DNA of 8,102 nt, from NCBI GenBank assembly GCA_001507935.1, contig LGET01000066.1:1-8102 (forward strand), written 5' to 3'. How positions within the stretch are numbered: position 1 is the first letter of the stretch; the number at the start of each line of letters is the position of its first letter. This document shows positions 1 to 5,921 of the stretch, piece by piece. This DNA is from Thermococcales archaeon 44_46. GTDB taxonomy: Archaea; Methanobacteriota_B; Thermococci; Thermococcales; Thermococcaceae. The position numbers and the translations under genes are program-made. The notes beneath the pieces were generated by a model, which saw only the letters and a list, made by a program, of their open reading frames with translations, did no database searches and had not been told where the DNA came from.

Positions 1-258
1 GCGCAGGGAGAAAGCTTGGCGAAGATTCTTCTAGCTATTATTCCCCATGGGGTGATAGAGATTCCGGCTTTTGCAGTTGCCGGGATGGGGGGAGTGGAGT
101 GGTATCTTGAGATAATCAACGGAGAAGGAACCGTTGGAGAGAGGTTTTTAAAGGGATTTAAGAGGGCTATGAGAATGCTTGCATTAGCGATTATAATGCT
201 TCTAGCGGCGGCTTTTGTTGAGGCTTACATTACTCCGGCTATTGCTTCAGGCGTTTAA
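1..258 (+). CDS. SpoIIM/DUF95-family integral membrane protein, C-terminal part (5' end outside window)
   Basis: The frame is open from base 1, so this is the last 85 residues of a longer protein; the internal TTG at 16 is not a credible start. Residues 15-22 read PHGVIEIP, the family signature of SpoIIM/DUF95 proteins, and residues 72-79 read FVEAYITP, matching the conserved end of the last membrane helix. Two hydrophobic segments (about residues 8-32 and 56-80) flank a short basic loop containing FKRAMR. In Bacillus, SpoIIM belongs to the peptidoglycan-hydrolase complex of engulfment. Archaea neither sporulate nor have that wall, so the role here is unknown, probably in membrane or envelope processes. 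The last 20 bases overlap the 3' end of the convergent gene on the other strand. Family assignment is quite secure; function is not. Confidence 0.85.
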   Translation, partial: AQGESLAKILLAIIPHGVIEIPAFAVAGMGGVEWYLEIINGEGTVGERFLKGFKRAMRMLALAIIMLLAAAFVEAYITPAIASGV

Positions 259-2107
259 GTAGATATGCAAAAGCAAGAAATGCAATTATTGCTAAGATGG
301 GCAAGGGAGTACTCTTCGGGTTTTCTTTTCCTTCTTCTGGAGTTTCTGTTATGAGCAAATCAACAGCTCCTCCGGAGAGGAGTTCCAGAGTTTGAAGCTT
401 TTCTACACGGATGGTTCTTTTTTCTCCTGGCCTAAGGTCGCCTATGTGATAAGTCTTCCCATCTATCCTCAGCGTCACGTTCTTTGAGTAGCTCTCTCCT
501 TTTAGGAATTCACCGTTTGGCTTTGATGTGCTCAAATCGTTTGATAGGAAGAGGCACCCAATCTGATAAACTGCACTACCGTTAAACTCTATTGCAATTT
601 CCGCTATACCCTCTTCTGGCATGTTGAATACGTAGTAAAAAGGTCTCCATTCAGTGCTTACTTGGGCTAGACCTCCATAGATTCTTTCTTTTGTTCGGAC
701 TGCTACACGAGCGGGAGCAATCTCATTCCACGAACGGGAGCTTTTCATGCATAGACCTAAGGTATACCACCCTTTTTCTAGGGAAAGTTTGAGTTTAAGG
801 ACTGCGGAGGGACTTAATGTGGTGAATATTAAAAATTCTTCTTGTTTTTCCAAAGTTCCGTTTACTGGAGTCCAAACTAAGTTGGGGGAGAGATAATTTC
901 TGAACTTCTTCCCCTTTACTGTAACTTCAAGCGGCTTCTCGTTCTTCAGGTAAATCACTATGGGGCGATCCTCAAGGAGTATTAGCGATATTGGCGGTTT
1001 GGTCTCTTTATATATCAACTTCAGGGCTTCCTCACGCGTAAGGAGCCTCATCCGCAGGTTGTTCATGTAGAGGTACTCTCCAGCTATATGGAGGGGATAC
1101 AAAACGTGAGTGCCGTTTATCGCTCCACCGCCAATTCTCCTCCACGTTACACCGTCGAGAGAAATCCAGAGATAATGGAGCTCTTTTTTGTTGTAATCTA
1201 CACTTACAGCATAGTGGACTCCGGTTTTTGGGTCCTTTAGGGCATCGTAGAACTTCATCTCATCATTATAATACTCTCCAAACCAGGTTGCGAGAGGCTT
1301 AAGCTCGTCTTTTTCTTTATTGTACTCGACTATCTGGGGAAAATTATCACTGTAAAAGAGGACTCTTTTTTCATCATAAGTTGCTGCCAAAGGCCCGCTG
1401 TTCATTATGGTGTTTAGTATGTGGTTATTGGTGTTTCTAAACACCCAACTTCCGTTTTTGTATATATACAAGCCCCTATAGGGCGGATTGTCCCCAACAC
1501 CTATGTAGACAGTGCCATCGTAGGGGTCTATGCTTACAAGATGAATGTGGCATCCATTGTCTTTCACGTTGTAGTGATCTTTTATGTCGAAGAAAACCTC
1601 AAAATGCCTACCATCGAAACTCCTGTAGACCTTTGCGCTGTTGGATTTGGTGCCATATTCCCCTATAAGCAAAAACTCCCCATTTCCTGCCCATGACCAC
1701 CATATTGCGTACTTGCCTTTGTCTAATCTTAAGACCTCCTCGAATTCCTCTCCATTCTTCATGAATACACTCCCGTTAGCGTCTGAAAAGAAGAGAATTC
1801 CTTTCCAGAGATAGAGAGATTTGATCTCTGTCCTATGCTCATAGATAGGATCCCACGTTATTCCATCCCTGCTTTTTAGGATTTTCCTCCTCTCGTGCCT
1901 CAGTTTTTTGTACTCGACTCCGTAAAGGTATCCTTCTGGGTCAGGGCCTACAACGTAGGTTACGGGAATCTCTTGGATGTTCGGAGAAACAGCTTGTGGG
2001 GGATCGTCAATTACCTTCCCAACCCCATGGATGTAGTATTCAAAAGCTTTGGTTGGAAAAGCGTAGAGGAGTAAGAGAAAAATAATCGCAATAACCTTGG
2101 TTTTCAT
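239..2107 (-). CDS. Exported, membrane-anchored beta-propeller (Asp-box) protein of unknown function
   Basis: A 622-residue protein with a Sec signal peptide (residues 1-21, hydrophobic core IIFLLLLYAF after two lysines). A predicted C-terminal helix (about 602-617) is followed by KRLKQ, so the bulk should lie outside the cell, tethered at its C-terminus. Residues about 50-350 look like a beta-propeller: Asp-box-like turns SRDGITW (79-85), SFDGRHFE (163-170) and SLDGVTW (316-322), plus HIHLVSIDPYDGTVYIGVGD (187-206), typical of BNR/sialidase-like repeats. Residues about 371-590 look like one or two beta-sandwich domains. At least six N-glycosylation sequons are present (N111, N218, N331, N416, N509, N543). 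No sialidase catalytic arginine triad is evident, so enzymatic activity is not claimed; sugar or protein binding at the surface is equally possible. It overlaps the upstream DUF354 gene by ATGA, with a GGTGG ribosome binding site inside that gene, so the two are probably translationally coupled. Confidence 0.85.
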   Translation of the reverse strand: MKTKVIAIIFLLLLYAFPTKAFEYYIHGVGKVIDDPPQAVSPNIQEIPVTYVVGPDPEGYLYGVEYKKLRHERRKILKSRDGITWDPIYEHRTEIKSLYLWKGILFFSDANGSVFMKNGEEFEEVLRLDKGKYAIWWSWAGNGEFLLIGEYGTKSNSAKVYRSFDGRHFEVFFDIKDHYNVKDNGCHIHLVSIDPYDGTVYIGVGDNPPYRGLYIYKNGSWVFRNTNNHILNTIMNSGPLAATYDEKRVLFYSDNFPQIVEYNKEKDELKPLATWFGEYYNDEMKFYDALKDPKTGVHYAVSVDYNKKELHYLWISLDGVTWRRIGGGAINGTHVLYPLHIAGEYLYMNNLRMRLLTREEALKLIYKETKPPISLILLEDRPIVIYLKNEKPLEVTVKGKKFRNYLSPNLVWTPVNGTLEKQEEFLIFTTLSPSAVLKLKLSLEKGWYTLGLCMKSSRSWNEIAPARVAVRTKERIYGGLAQVSTEWRPFYYVFNMPEEGIAEIAIEFNGSAVYQIGCLFLSNDLSTSKPNGEFLKGESYSKNVTLRIDGKTYHIGDLRPGEKRTIRVEKLQTLELLSGGAVDLLITETPEEGKENPKSTPLPILAIIAFLAFAYLLKRLKQ

Positions 2108-3192
2108 CCTTTGTCCACCAGCTCCTCCGTAGAAATTTCCGGAGCGGGGAAGGTGCCGTACTCTTCATAGATTTCGATTTCCCTTAGGAAAGCGTCTATT
2201 GGGTTCTCCATGGAGGCAATTATTCCTCTTATATGCTTTCTAAAGGCTCCATTCTTCCTCATGAGTTCCCAGGCCTTCTCAGAAACTTCTATCGGATCGG
2301 TAGAGTGGAACTTAATGCCGAGGCTTACAAGCCATCTAGTGATCGCCAAAAGCTTGCCCGGATAAGTTGAAATGGTTGGAGTTCCTAAAGCTAAAGCCTC
2401 TCTGTTCATCGTTCCCCCTGCACCGATCATTAGCTTTGCATAGTAGAGGAGGGACAAGCTGTCCGTAACGTGCTCTGGAATTATGACGTTTTCAAAGTGT
2501 TCAAAGCGCTTCTTTTGACTTTCTGTTCTTGGGAATAAAACTATGGGGACATCTGGGAGCAGAGAAATTATATTTTCAAGAACGCTCTTCTCGGCGTCGC
2601 CGTTAAAGTAGTTGGCCTTTATCGGCTCGGTTCTCATTACAATGTAGCTGTGTGGAGATATGCCCAATTCTTTTAGGGGCTTTTTACTGGGGATAAAGCC
2701 ATATACATGGGCCAACTCTGGTATGCCGTTTATTGGCTTGAGGGAATTTACATCTGCCCCGCATTTTATGAGCTCGTAAGCGTCTATGGCTTTGGGGTAT
2801 ATTAATCTCCTTGTGAAGGGCAGCATGAGCTTGTTGACCGCTATGGCAGTATCGTTGTCAGCAAATCCAATTGTTGGGATTCCCAATCCAAAAGCTACTC
2901 TTGGAGCTTCGGGAGAATTTTTATAGAGTGCCAAATCTGGTTTTTCTTCAATTACCAGCTTAGCAAGCTTATATTGTCTCTCAACACTCGCTATAAGCTT
3001 TCCCTCGAGGGTTGATCCGCCATGCTTTCCTACAACGTAATAGTCTATTCCCAACATATCCAAGATTCCAGTTAGGCCGTCAAATTCCCTTGTGGTAACC
3101 AAAACTTCATGTCCTCTTTTTTCAAGTTCCCTGATTATACCCTTGAAGAAGTGAGCATGAGGTGCATTGACAATATCTACCCATATCTTCAC
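2104..3192 (-). CDS. DUF354-family GT-B-fold protein, possible glycosyltransferase
   Basis: A 362-residue member of the DUF354 family, which is distantly related to UDP-GlcNAc 2-epimerases and MurG-like GT-B transferases. The N-terminus MKIWVDIVNAPHAHFF is the usual family opening. A C-terminal nucleotide-binding-type loop, GAGGTMNREALALGTP, lies at residues 257-272, and VMRTEPIKANYFNG and LFPRTESQ match the second Rossmann domain. No signal peptide or membrane helix is seen, so it should be cytoplasmic. I chose the GTG at 3192 because GGGTGA (3203-3198) sits five bases upstream. An in-frame GTG at 3201 would add three residues but overlaps that site and lacks its own. It is the first gene of a two-gene operon with the exported propeller protein and is divergent from wecC. 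A sugar-nucleotide substrate, perhaps UDP-ManNAc(A), is inference from fold and neighbourhood. Confidence 0.87.
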   Translation of the reverse strand: MKIWVDIVNAPHAHFFKGIIRELEKRGHEVLVTTREFDGLTGILDMLGIDYYVVGKHGGSTLEGKLIASVERQYKLAKLVIEEKPDLALYKNSPEAPRVAFGLGIPTIGFADNDTAIAVNKLMLPFTRRLIYPKAIDAYELIKCGADVNSLKPINGIPELAHVYGFIPSKKPLKELGISPHSYIVMRTEPIKANYFNGDAEKSVLENIISLLPDVPIVLFPRTESQKKRFEHFENVIIPEHVTDSLSLLYYAKLMIGAGGTMNREALALGTPTISTYPGKLLAITRWLVSLGIKFHSTDPIEVSEKAWELMRKNGAFRKHIRGIIASMENPIDAFLREIEIYEEYGTFPAPEISTEELVDKG

Positions 3193-3197
3193 GGATT

Positions 3198-3203
3198 TCA
3201 CCC
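3198..3203 (-). promoter_or_regulatory. Ribosome binding site deciding the DUF354 start
   Basis: On the minus strand GGGTGA is followed by the five-base spacer AATCC and then GTG at 3192. Almost the same arrangement (GGTGA, six bases, ATG) precedes wecC. This favours 3192 over the in-frame GTG at 3201, which lies within the site. Confidence 0.6.
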
Positions 3204-3209
3204 ATTATT

Positions 3210-3227
3210 ATGGACAGCTTTGTCCAT
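3210..3227. promoter_or_regulatory. Perfect palindrome, candidate operator of the DUF354 operon
   Basis: ATGGACA, the four-base spacer GCTT, then TGTCCAT: a perfect inverted repeat with 7-base arms. It lies between the TATA-like element of the DUF354 operon (overlapping it by about two bases) and the expected transcription start near 3203. This is a typical place for an archaeal repressor to block polymerase or TFB. It matches neither the TATCAC-N5-GTGATA motif of TrmBL1 nor any other Thermococcales operator I know. Operator function is inference from symmetry and position. Confidence 0.45.
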
Positions 3228-3240
3228 TAAAAGGGTTTCC
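3224..3240 (-). promoter_or_regulatory. BRE/TATA-like promoter for the DUF354 operon
   Basis: Read on the minus strand, GGAAACCC (BRE-like) is followed by TTTTAAT (TATA-like), centred about 37 bases before the start codon at 3192. With the usual archaeal spacing of about 25 bases, transcription would begin near 3203 with a leader of about 11 bases carrying the GGGTGA site. A second, weaker copy lies directly upstream (3241-3255) and is an alternative. Confidence 0.4.
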
Positions 3241-3255
3241 GTAAAACGGTTTTCC
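3226..3255. repeat. Tandem imperfect 15-mer pair in the promoter region
   Basis: Two adjacent 15-base units on the + strand, ATTAAAAGGGTTTCC (3226-3240) and GTAAAACGGTTTTCC (3241-3255), agree at 11 of 15 positions. On the minus strand each reads as a GGAAA-type BRE followed by a T-rich TATA-like block. The pair could be a duplicated promoter, a two-copy protein site, or chance in an AT-rich stretch. Confidence 0.35.
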
Positions 3256-3426
3256 TGCCTTTATTTTTCGAGTTATTTAGAAATTCTTTGTTCTGTTAAT
3301 TGTTTATTACGCTTTCTGTTCTTGAAAGAAGGGTTAATATTGGAGTAATTGTGCAAAACTGTTTGAACAATCGTATTTTGGGCAAACTTTCCTAAACTCT
3401 CTTGAGAAATCTTTGAGATTACCACT
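3256..3426. other. Non-coding part of the divergent promoter region
   Basis: AT-rich sequence between the two divergent operons. Reading frames here are short and only extend antisense to neighbouring genes, and none has a convincing ribosome binding site. I see no tRNA, snoRNA-like box pair or strong hairpin. There is a weak 5-base inverted repeat (CTTTC at 3312-3316, GAAAG at 3324-3328). Confidence 0.5.
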
Positions 3427-3439
3427 CGAAATTGTTTCG
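3427..3439. promoter_or_regulatory. Dyad symmetry just upstream of the wecC promoter
   Basis: CGAAA, spacer TTG, then TTTCG: a perfect 5-base-arm inverted repeat ending two bases before the BRE-like element at 3441. Outer bases CCA (3422-3424) and TGG (3440-3442) also pair if two bases bulge. Its place immediately upstream of BRE would suit an activator or a repressor. Function is inferred from position only. Confidence 0.3.
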
Positions 3440-3440
3440 T

Positions 3441-3457
3441 GGAAAAACCTTAAATTT
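3441..3457 (+). promoter_or_regulatory. BRE/TATA-like promoter for wecC-wecB
   Basis: GGAAAAACC followed by TTAAATTT fits an archaeal BRE plus TATA box. The TATA centre near 3453 predicts transcription start around 3478-3480, right at the GGTGA ribosome binding site (3479-3483), giving a short leader of about 10 bases before the ATG at 3490. Confidence 0.5.
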
Positions 3458-3489
3458 TGGTGCTCAATCTTTCTTCTTGGTGAGAACCC

Positions 3490-4776
3490 ATGAGAGAGAA
3501 AATAATGGACAGAAGTGCAGAAATCGCTGTCATAGGTTTGGGCTATATCGGTCTTCCTACGGCAATTATGTTTGCCAATGCTGGATTCAAAGTAATAGGA
3601 TATGAAATAAGGGAAGAAGTAGTGAAAAAGGTAAACTCCGGGAATTCCCACATAATCGAGCCGGAAATAGAAGAGATGCTAAAGAGAGCAATTGAAAATG
3701 GAAATTTGAGAGCTACTTCAGATAAAAAGGAGATAGCGGGCAAGGATGTCTACATAATATGCGTTCAAACCCCTTTGAAGGAGGACAAAACTCCTGACTT
3801 GAGCTATCTTGAAAGCGCTGTCAGAACAACTGCTGAATCTATGAAGAAGGGTTCTCTTGTGATTATAGAGAGCACCGTTCCCCCTATGACGACTCTAAAG
3901 ATGGCGAAGCTTATAGAGAATCTGACGGGCTTCAAAGCTGGAGAGGACTTCTATATGGCTCATGCTCCTGAGAGAGTCATGCCCGGCAGAATATTTAAGG
4001 AGCTCGTTTACAACTCCAGAATAATTGGGGGGATAAATGAAAAAAGCTCTGAACTTGCTGAGCTTTTGTATAGGGCATTTGTAAAGGGTCAAATTTTTAA
4101 AACAAACTCGACCACAAGCGAAATGGTAAAGCTAATGGAGAACACTTTTAGGGATGTAAATATAGCTCTGGCTAACGAATTCGCTTTCCTTGCTCACCAG
4201 TATGGCGTCAATGTTTTTGAGGCAATAGAGCTCGCCAACACTCACCCGAGGGTTAAAATCCATATCCCGGGAATTGGTGTTGGGGGCCACTGTTTGCCGA
4301 AAGACCCATATTTACTCCTCAGTTCTGCAAAAGAAGACTTTGGATTGATAAAGAAAGCAAGAGAAATCAATGAAGACATGCCTCTCTTTGCAAAGGACCT
4401 TCTTATGAATTCCCTAAAGTTGATTAATCTTCCACCAGAAGAGGCTGTAGTGGTGGTACTGGGGCTGTCTTATAAGGGCAATTCAGACGACACCAGAAAT
4501 TCTCCCTCTCTTAAATTCATTGAGGAGATAAAGGAAATGGTTGCGGAGGTGAGAACCTATGATCCCTACGTTGAGGGAACTCATGAGAGTCTTGAGGAGG
4601 CTTTAAAGGGAGCAGATGCAGCTGTCATAGCAACAGACCATTCAGAGTTTAAGAATTTAGACTGGCAAGCTCTTGGAGGCCTTATGAGGAACAAAATACT
4701 CATAGACGGAAGGCATGTCGTAAAAGAGCCTCCGAAAGGATTTATATTCAAAGGGATCGGGAGGGGCGAGTATTGA
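3490..4776 (+). CDS. wecC: UDP-N-acetyl-D-mannosamine dehydrogenase (UDP-ManNAc 6-dehydrogenase)
   Basis: This cytoplasmic enzyme oxidises UDP-ManNAc to UDP-ManNAcA with two NAD+. At 428 residues it has normal family length. The N-terminal Rossmann motif GLGYIG is at 16-21, with acidic E39 ending the second strand, as expected for NAD binding. Residues 159-166 read APERVMPG, the form typical of UDP-HexNAc dehydrogenases rather than UDP-glucose dehydrogenase. The central domain carries K214 and N218 (EMVKLMEN), and GVGGHCLPKDP (263-273) holds catalytic Cys268. The C-terminal UDP-binding domain begins around GLSYKGNSDDTRNSPS (325-340). The start at 3490 has a GGTGA site six bases upstream; a later ATG at 3505 is less well placed. 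It is first in an operon with wecB, which makes its substrate. A related UDP-HexNAc dehydrogenase specificity, such as UDP-GlcNAc, is possible but less likely given the partner. Confidence 0.93.
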   Translation: MREKIMDRSAEIAVIGLGYIGLPTAIMFANAGFKVIGYEIREEVVKKVNSGNSHIIEPEIEEMLKRAIENGNLRATSDKKEIAGKDVYIICVQTPLKEDKTPDLSYLESAVRTTAESMKKGSLVIIESTVPPMTTLKMAKLIENLTGFKAGEDFYMAHAPERVMPGRIFKELVYNSRIIGGINEKSSELAELLYRAFVKGQIFKTNSTTSEMVKLMENTFRDVNIALANEFAFLAHQYGVNVFEAIELANTHPRVKIHIPGIGVGGHCLPKDPYLLLSSAKEDFGLIKKAREINEDMPLFAKDLLMNSLKLINLPPEEAVVVVLGLSYKGNSDDTRNSPSLKFIEEIKEMVAEVRTYDPYVEGTHESLEEALKGADAAVIATDHSEFKNLDWQALGGLMRNKILIDGRHVVKEPPKGFIFKGIGRGEY

Positions 4777-5906
4777 AACCGGCGTTTGTCTTTGGTACAA
4801 GGCCGGAAATAATAAAACTTGCACCCGTGATAAGGGCATTCGAAAGAAGAGGCATTGAGCCCCTAATAGTCCACACGGGACAGCACTATGATTACGAGAT
4901 GAGCAAGATTTTCTTAGAAGAGCTCGAGCTACATAGAATCGATTACCATCTCGAAGTTGGCTCAGGGACTCAGGCTTATCAAATGGGAATGGCAATGATA
5001 AAGATAGAAGAAGTTCTTATGAAAGAGACGCCTGATGTTACCTTGGTTCAAGGAGACACAAACACAGTCTTAGCTGGAGCTTTGGCGAGTGTTAAGCTTA
5101 AAATTCCCGTTGCACACGTTGAAGCAGGCTTAAGGAGTTTTGACCGGACAATGCCAGAGGAGATAAACAGAATTCTAGCTGACCACGCGAGTGAGGTTCT
5201 TTTTGCCCCGACTGAGGAGGCAAAGAAAAATCTTGAGAAAGAGGGCATCGTTGAAGGGGTTTATGTTGTTGGAAATACAATAGTCGATGCGGTCCTCCAG
5301 AATTCGGAGATAGCCGAAAGGAAAAGCAGAATTTTGGAAACTCTTGGATTAAAACCAAAGGAATACGCCGTTTTAACGGCTCACAGGGCTGAGAACACCG
5401 ACAGCGAGGAGAACCTTAAAAAACTCGTGGAAATAATCGGTTCTCTTCCAATAATTGTGGTATATCCGGTCCACCCGAGAACCGAAAAAAGGTTAAAAGC
5501 CCTTGGATTGTGGGAAGAACTGGAAGTTAAGGAGCATGTCATTCTAACAAAACCTCTAGGATACCTTGACTTTTTAAAACTGCAGAAAAATGCTAGGTTT
5601 GTTTTAACAGACTCAGGTGGGATTCAGGAGGAGAGCATAATTCTCAACGTCCCATGCCTAACCCTACGCTATAATACAGAAAGGCCAGAGACAATAAAAG
5701 CAGGAGGAAACGTTTTAGTCGGTCTTGAGAAGGACAGGGTTCTTTATTATGTCGATAAGCTCTTAAACGATGAAGAGTTTTACAGCAGGATGGCAAATGC
5801 TAAGAACCCCTTTGGAGATGGAAAGGCTGGCGAAAGAATTGCTGAAATACTTATCGGTCTTTACGAAAAGGGAGAGCTTAGGGTGAAGAGTTCGAGGTTT
5901 ATTTAA
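4773..5906 (+). CDS. wecB: UDP-N-acetylglucosamine 2-epimerase, non-hydrolysing
   Basis: This GT-B-fold enzyme interconverts UDP-GlcNAc and UDP-ManNAc in the cytoplasm, feeding the dehydrogenase encoded just upstream. At 377 residues it matches the bacterial non-hydrolysing family. Visible signature residues are GTRPE (8-12), D95 in QGDTNTV, E117 in HVEAGLRS, E130 or nearby in MPEEINR, H204 in TAHRAEN, HPR (234-236), and DSGGIQEE (280-287), which binds the UDP part. The start is a TTG whose last two bases form part of the wecC TGA stop (TTGA overlap). A strong GGAGGG site (4760-4765) sits seven bases upstream, so translation is probably coupled. No T-rich terminator follows on this strand; the convergent GH13 gene ends 15 bases away. 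Confidence 0.94.
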   Translation: MKPAFVFGTRPEIIKLAPVIRAFERRGIEPLIVHTGQHYDYEMSKIFLEELELHRIDYHLEVGSGTQAYQMGMAMIKIEEVLMKETPDVTLVQGDTNTVLAGALASVKLKIPVAHVEAGLRSFDRTMPEEINRILADHASEVLFAPTEEAKKNLEKEGIVEGVYVVGNTIVDAVLQNSEIAERKSRILETLGLKPKEYAVLTAHRAENTDSEENLKKLVEIIGSLPIIVVYPVHPRTEKRLKALGLWEELEVKEHVILTKPLGYLDFLKLQKNARFVLTDSGGIQEESIILNVPCLTLRYNTERPETIKAGGNVLVGLEKDRVLYYVDKLLNDEEFYSRMANAKNPFGDGKAGERIAEILIGLYEKGELRVKSSRFI

Positions 5907-5920
5907 AAATAAAAAGAGAA
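5904..5920 (-). terminator. T-rich terminator of the GH13 gene
   Basis: On the minus strand, seven bases after the GH13 stop codon, the sequence reads TTTTTATTTTT (5915-5905). This is the T-tract type of intrinsic termination signal used by archaeal RNA polymerase. An A/T-only inverted repeat, TTTATTT/AAATAAA, overlaps it (5898-5913) but is too weak to count as a hairpin. There is no comparable T-tract on the + strand after wecB. Confidence 0.5.
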
Positions 5921-5921
5921 C

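Noticed and set aside
52..57. GTGATA, half of the TrmBL1 (TGM) motif
   Set aside because: It lies inside coding sequence and has no partner TATCAC; other GTGATA occurrences are also in genes. The promoter of the GH13 gene, where TGM might be expected, is outside the window.
1421..1696. 91-codon + strand frame opposite the propeller gene
   Set aside because: Antisense shadow of the real minus-strand gene; no start context or recognisable domain.
2108..2119. TGGACAAAG shared between the propeller gene's upstream sequence and the candidate operator (minus strand)
   Set aside because: It is explained by the codons for Val-Asp-Lys-Gly at the end of DUF354 and shows no inverted symmetry.
3109..3348. 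79-codon + strand reading frame running from the DUF354 gene into the intergenic region
   Set aside because: It is mostly antisense to the DUF354 N-terminus, has no ribosome binding site that stands out, and its translation shows no recognisable motif.
3361..3387. GTTTG ... CAAAC inverted repeat in the intergenic region
   Set aside because: Five-base arms with a 17-base gap in AT-rich DNA; not distinguishable from chance.
3506..3511. TGGACA half-site near the wecC start, matching an arm of the palindrome at 3210-3227
   Set aside because: The other arm is absent (TGCAGA at the matching place) and a 6-mer match inside coding sequence is expected by chance.
3334..3651. 105-codon minus-strand frame opposite the start of wecC
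   Set aside because: It is antisense to the well-supported wecC start and covers its promoter; composition looks like a shadow frame (many Ser, Cys, Phe).
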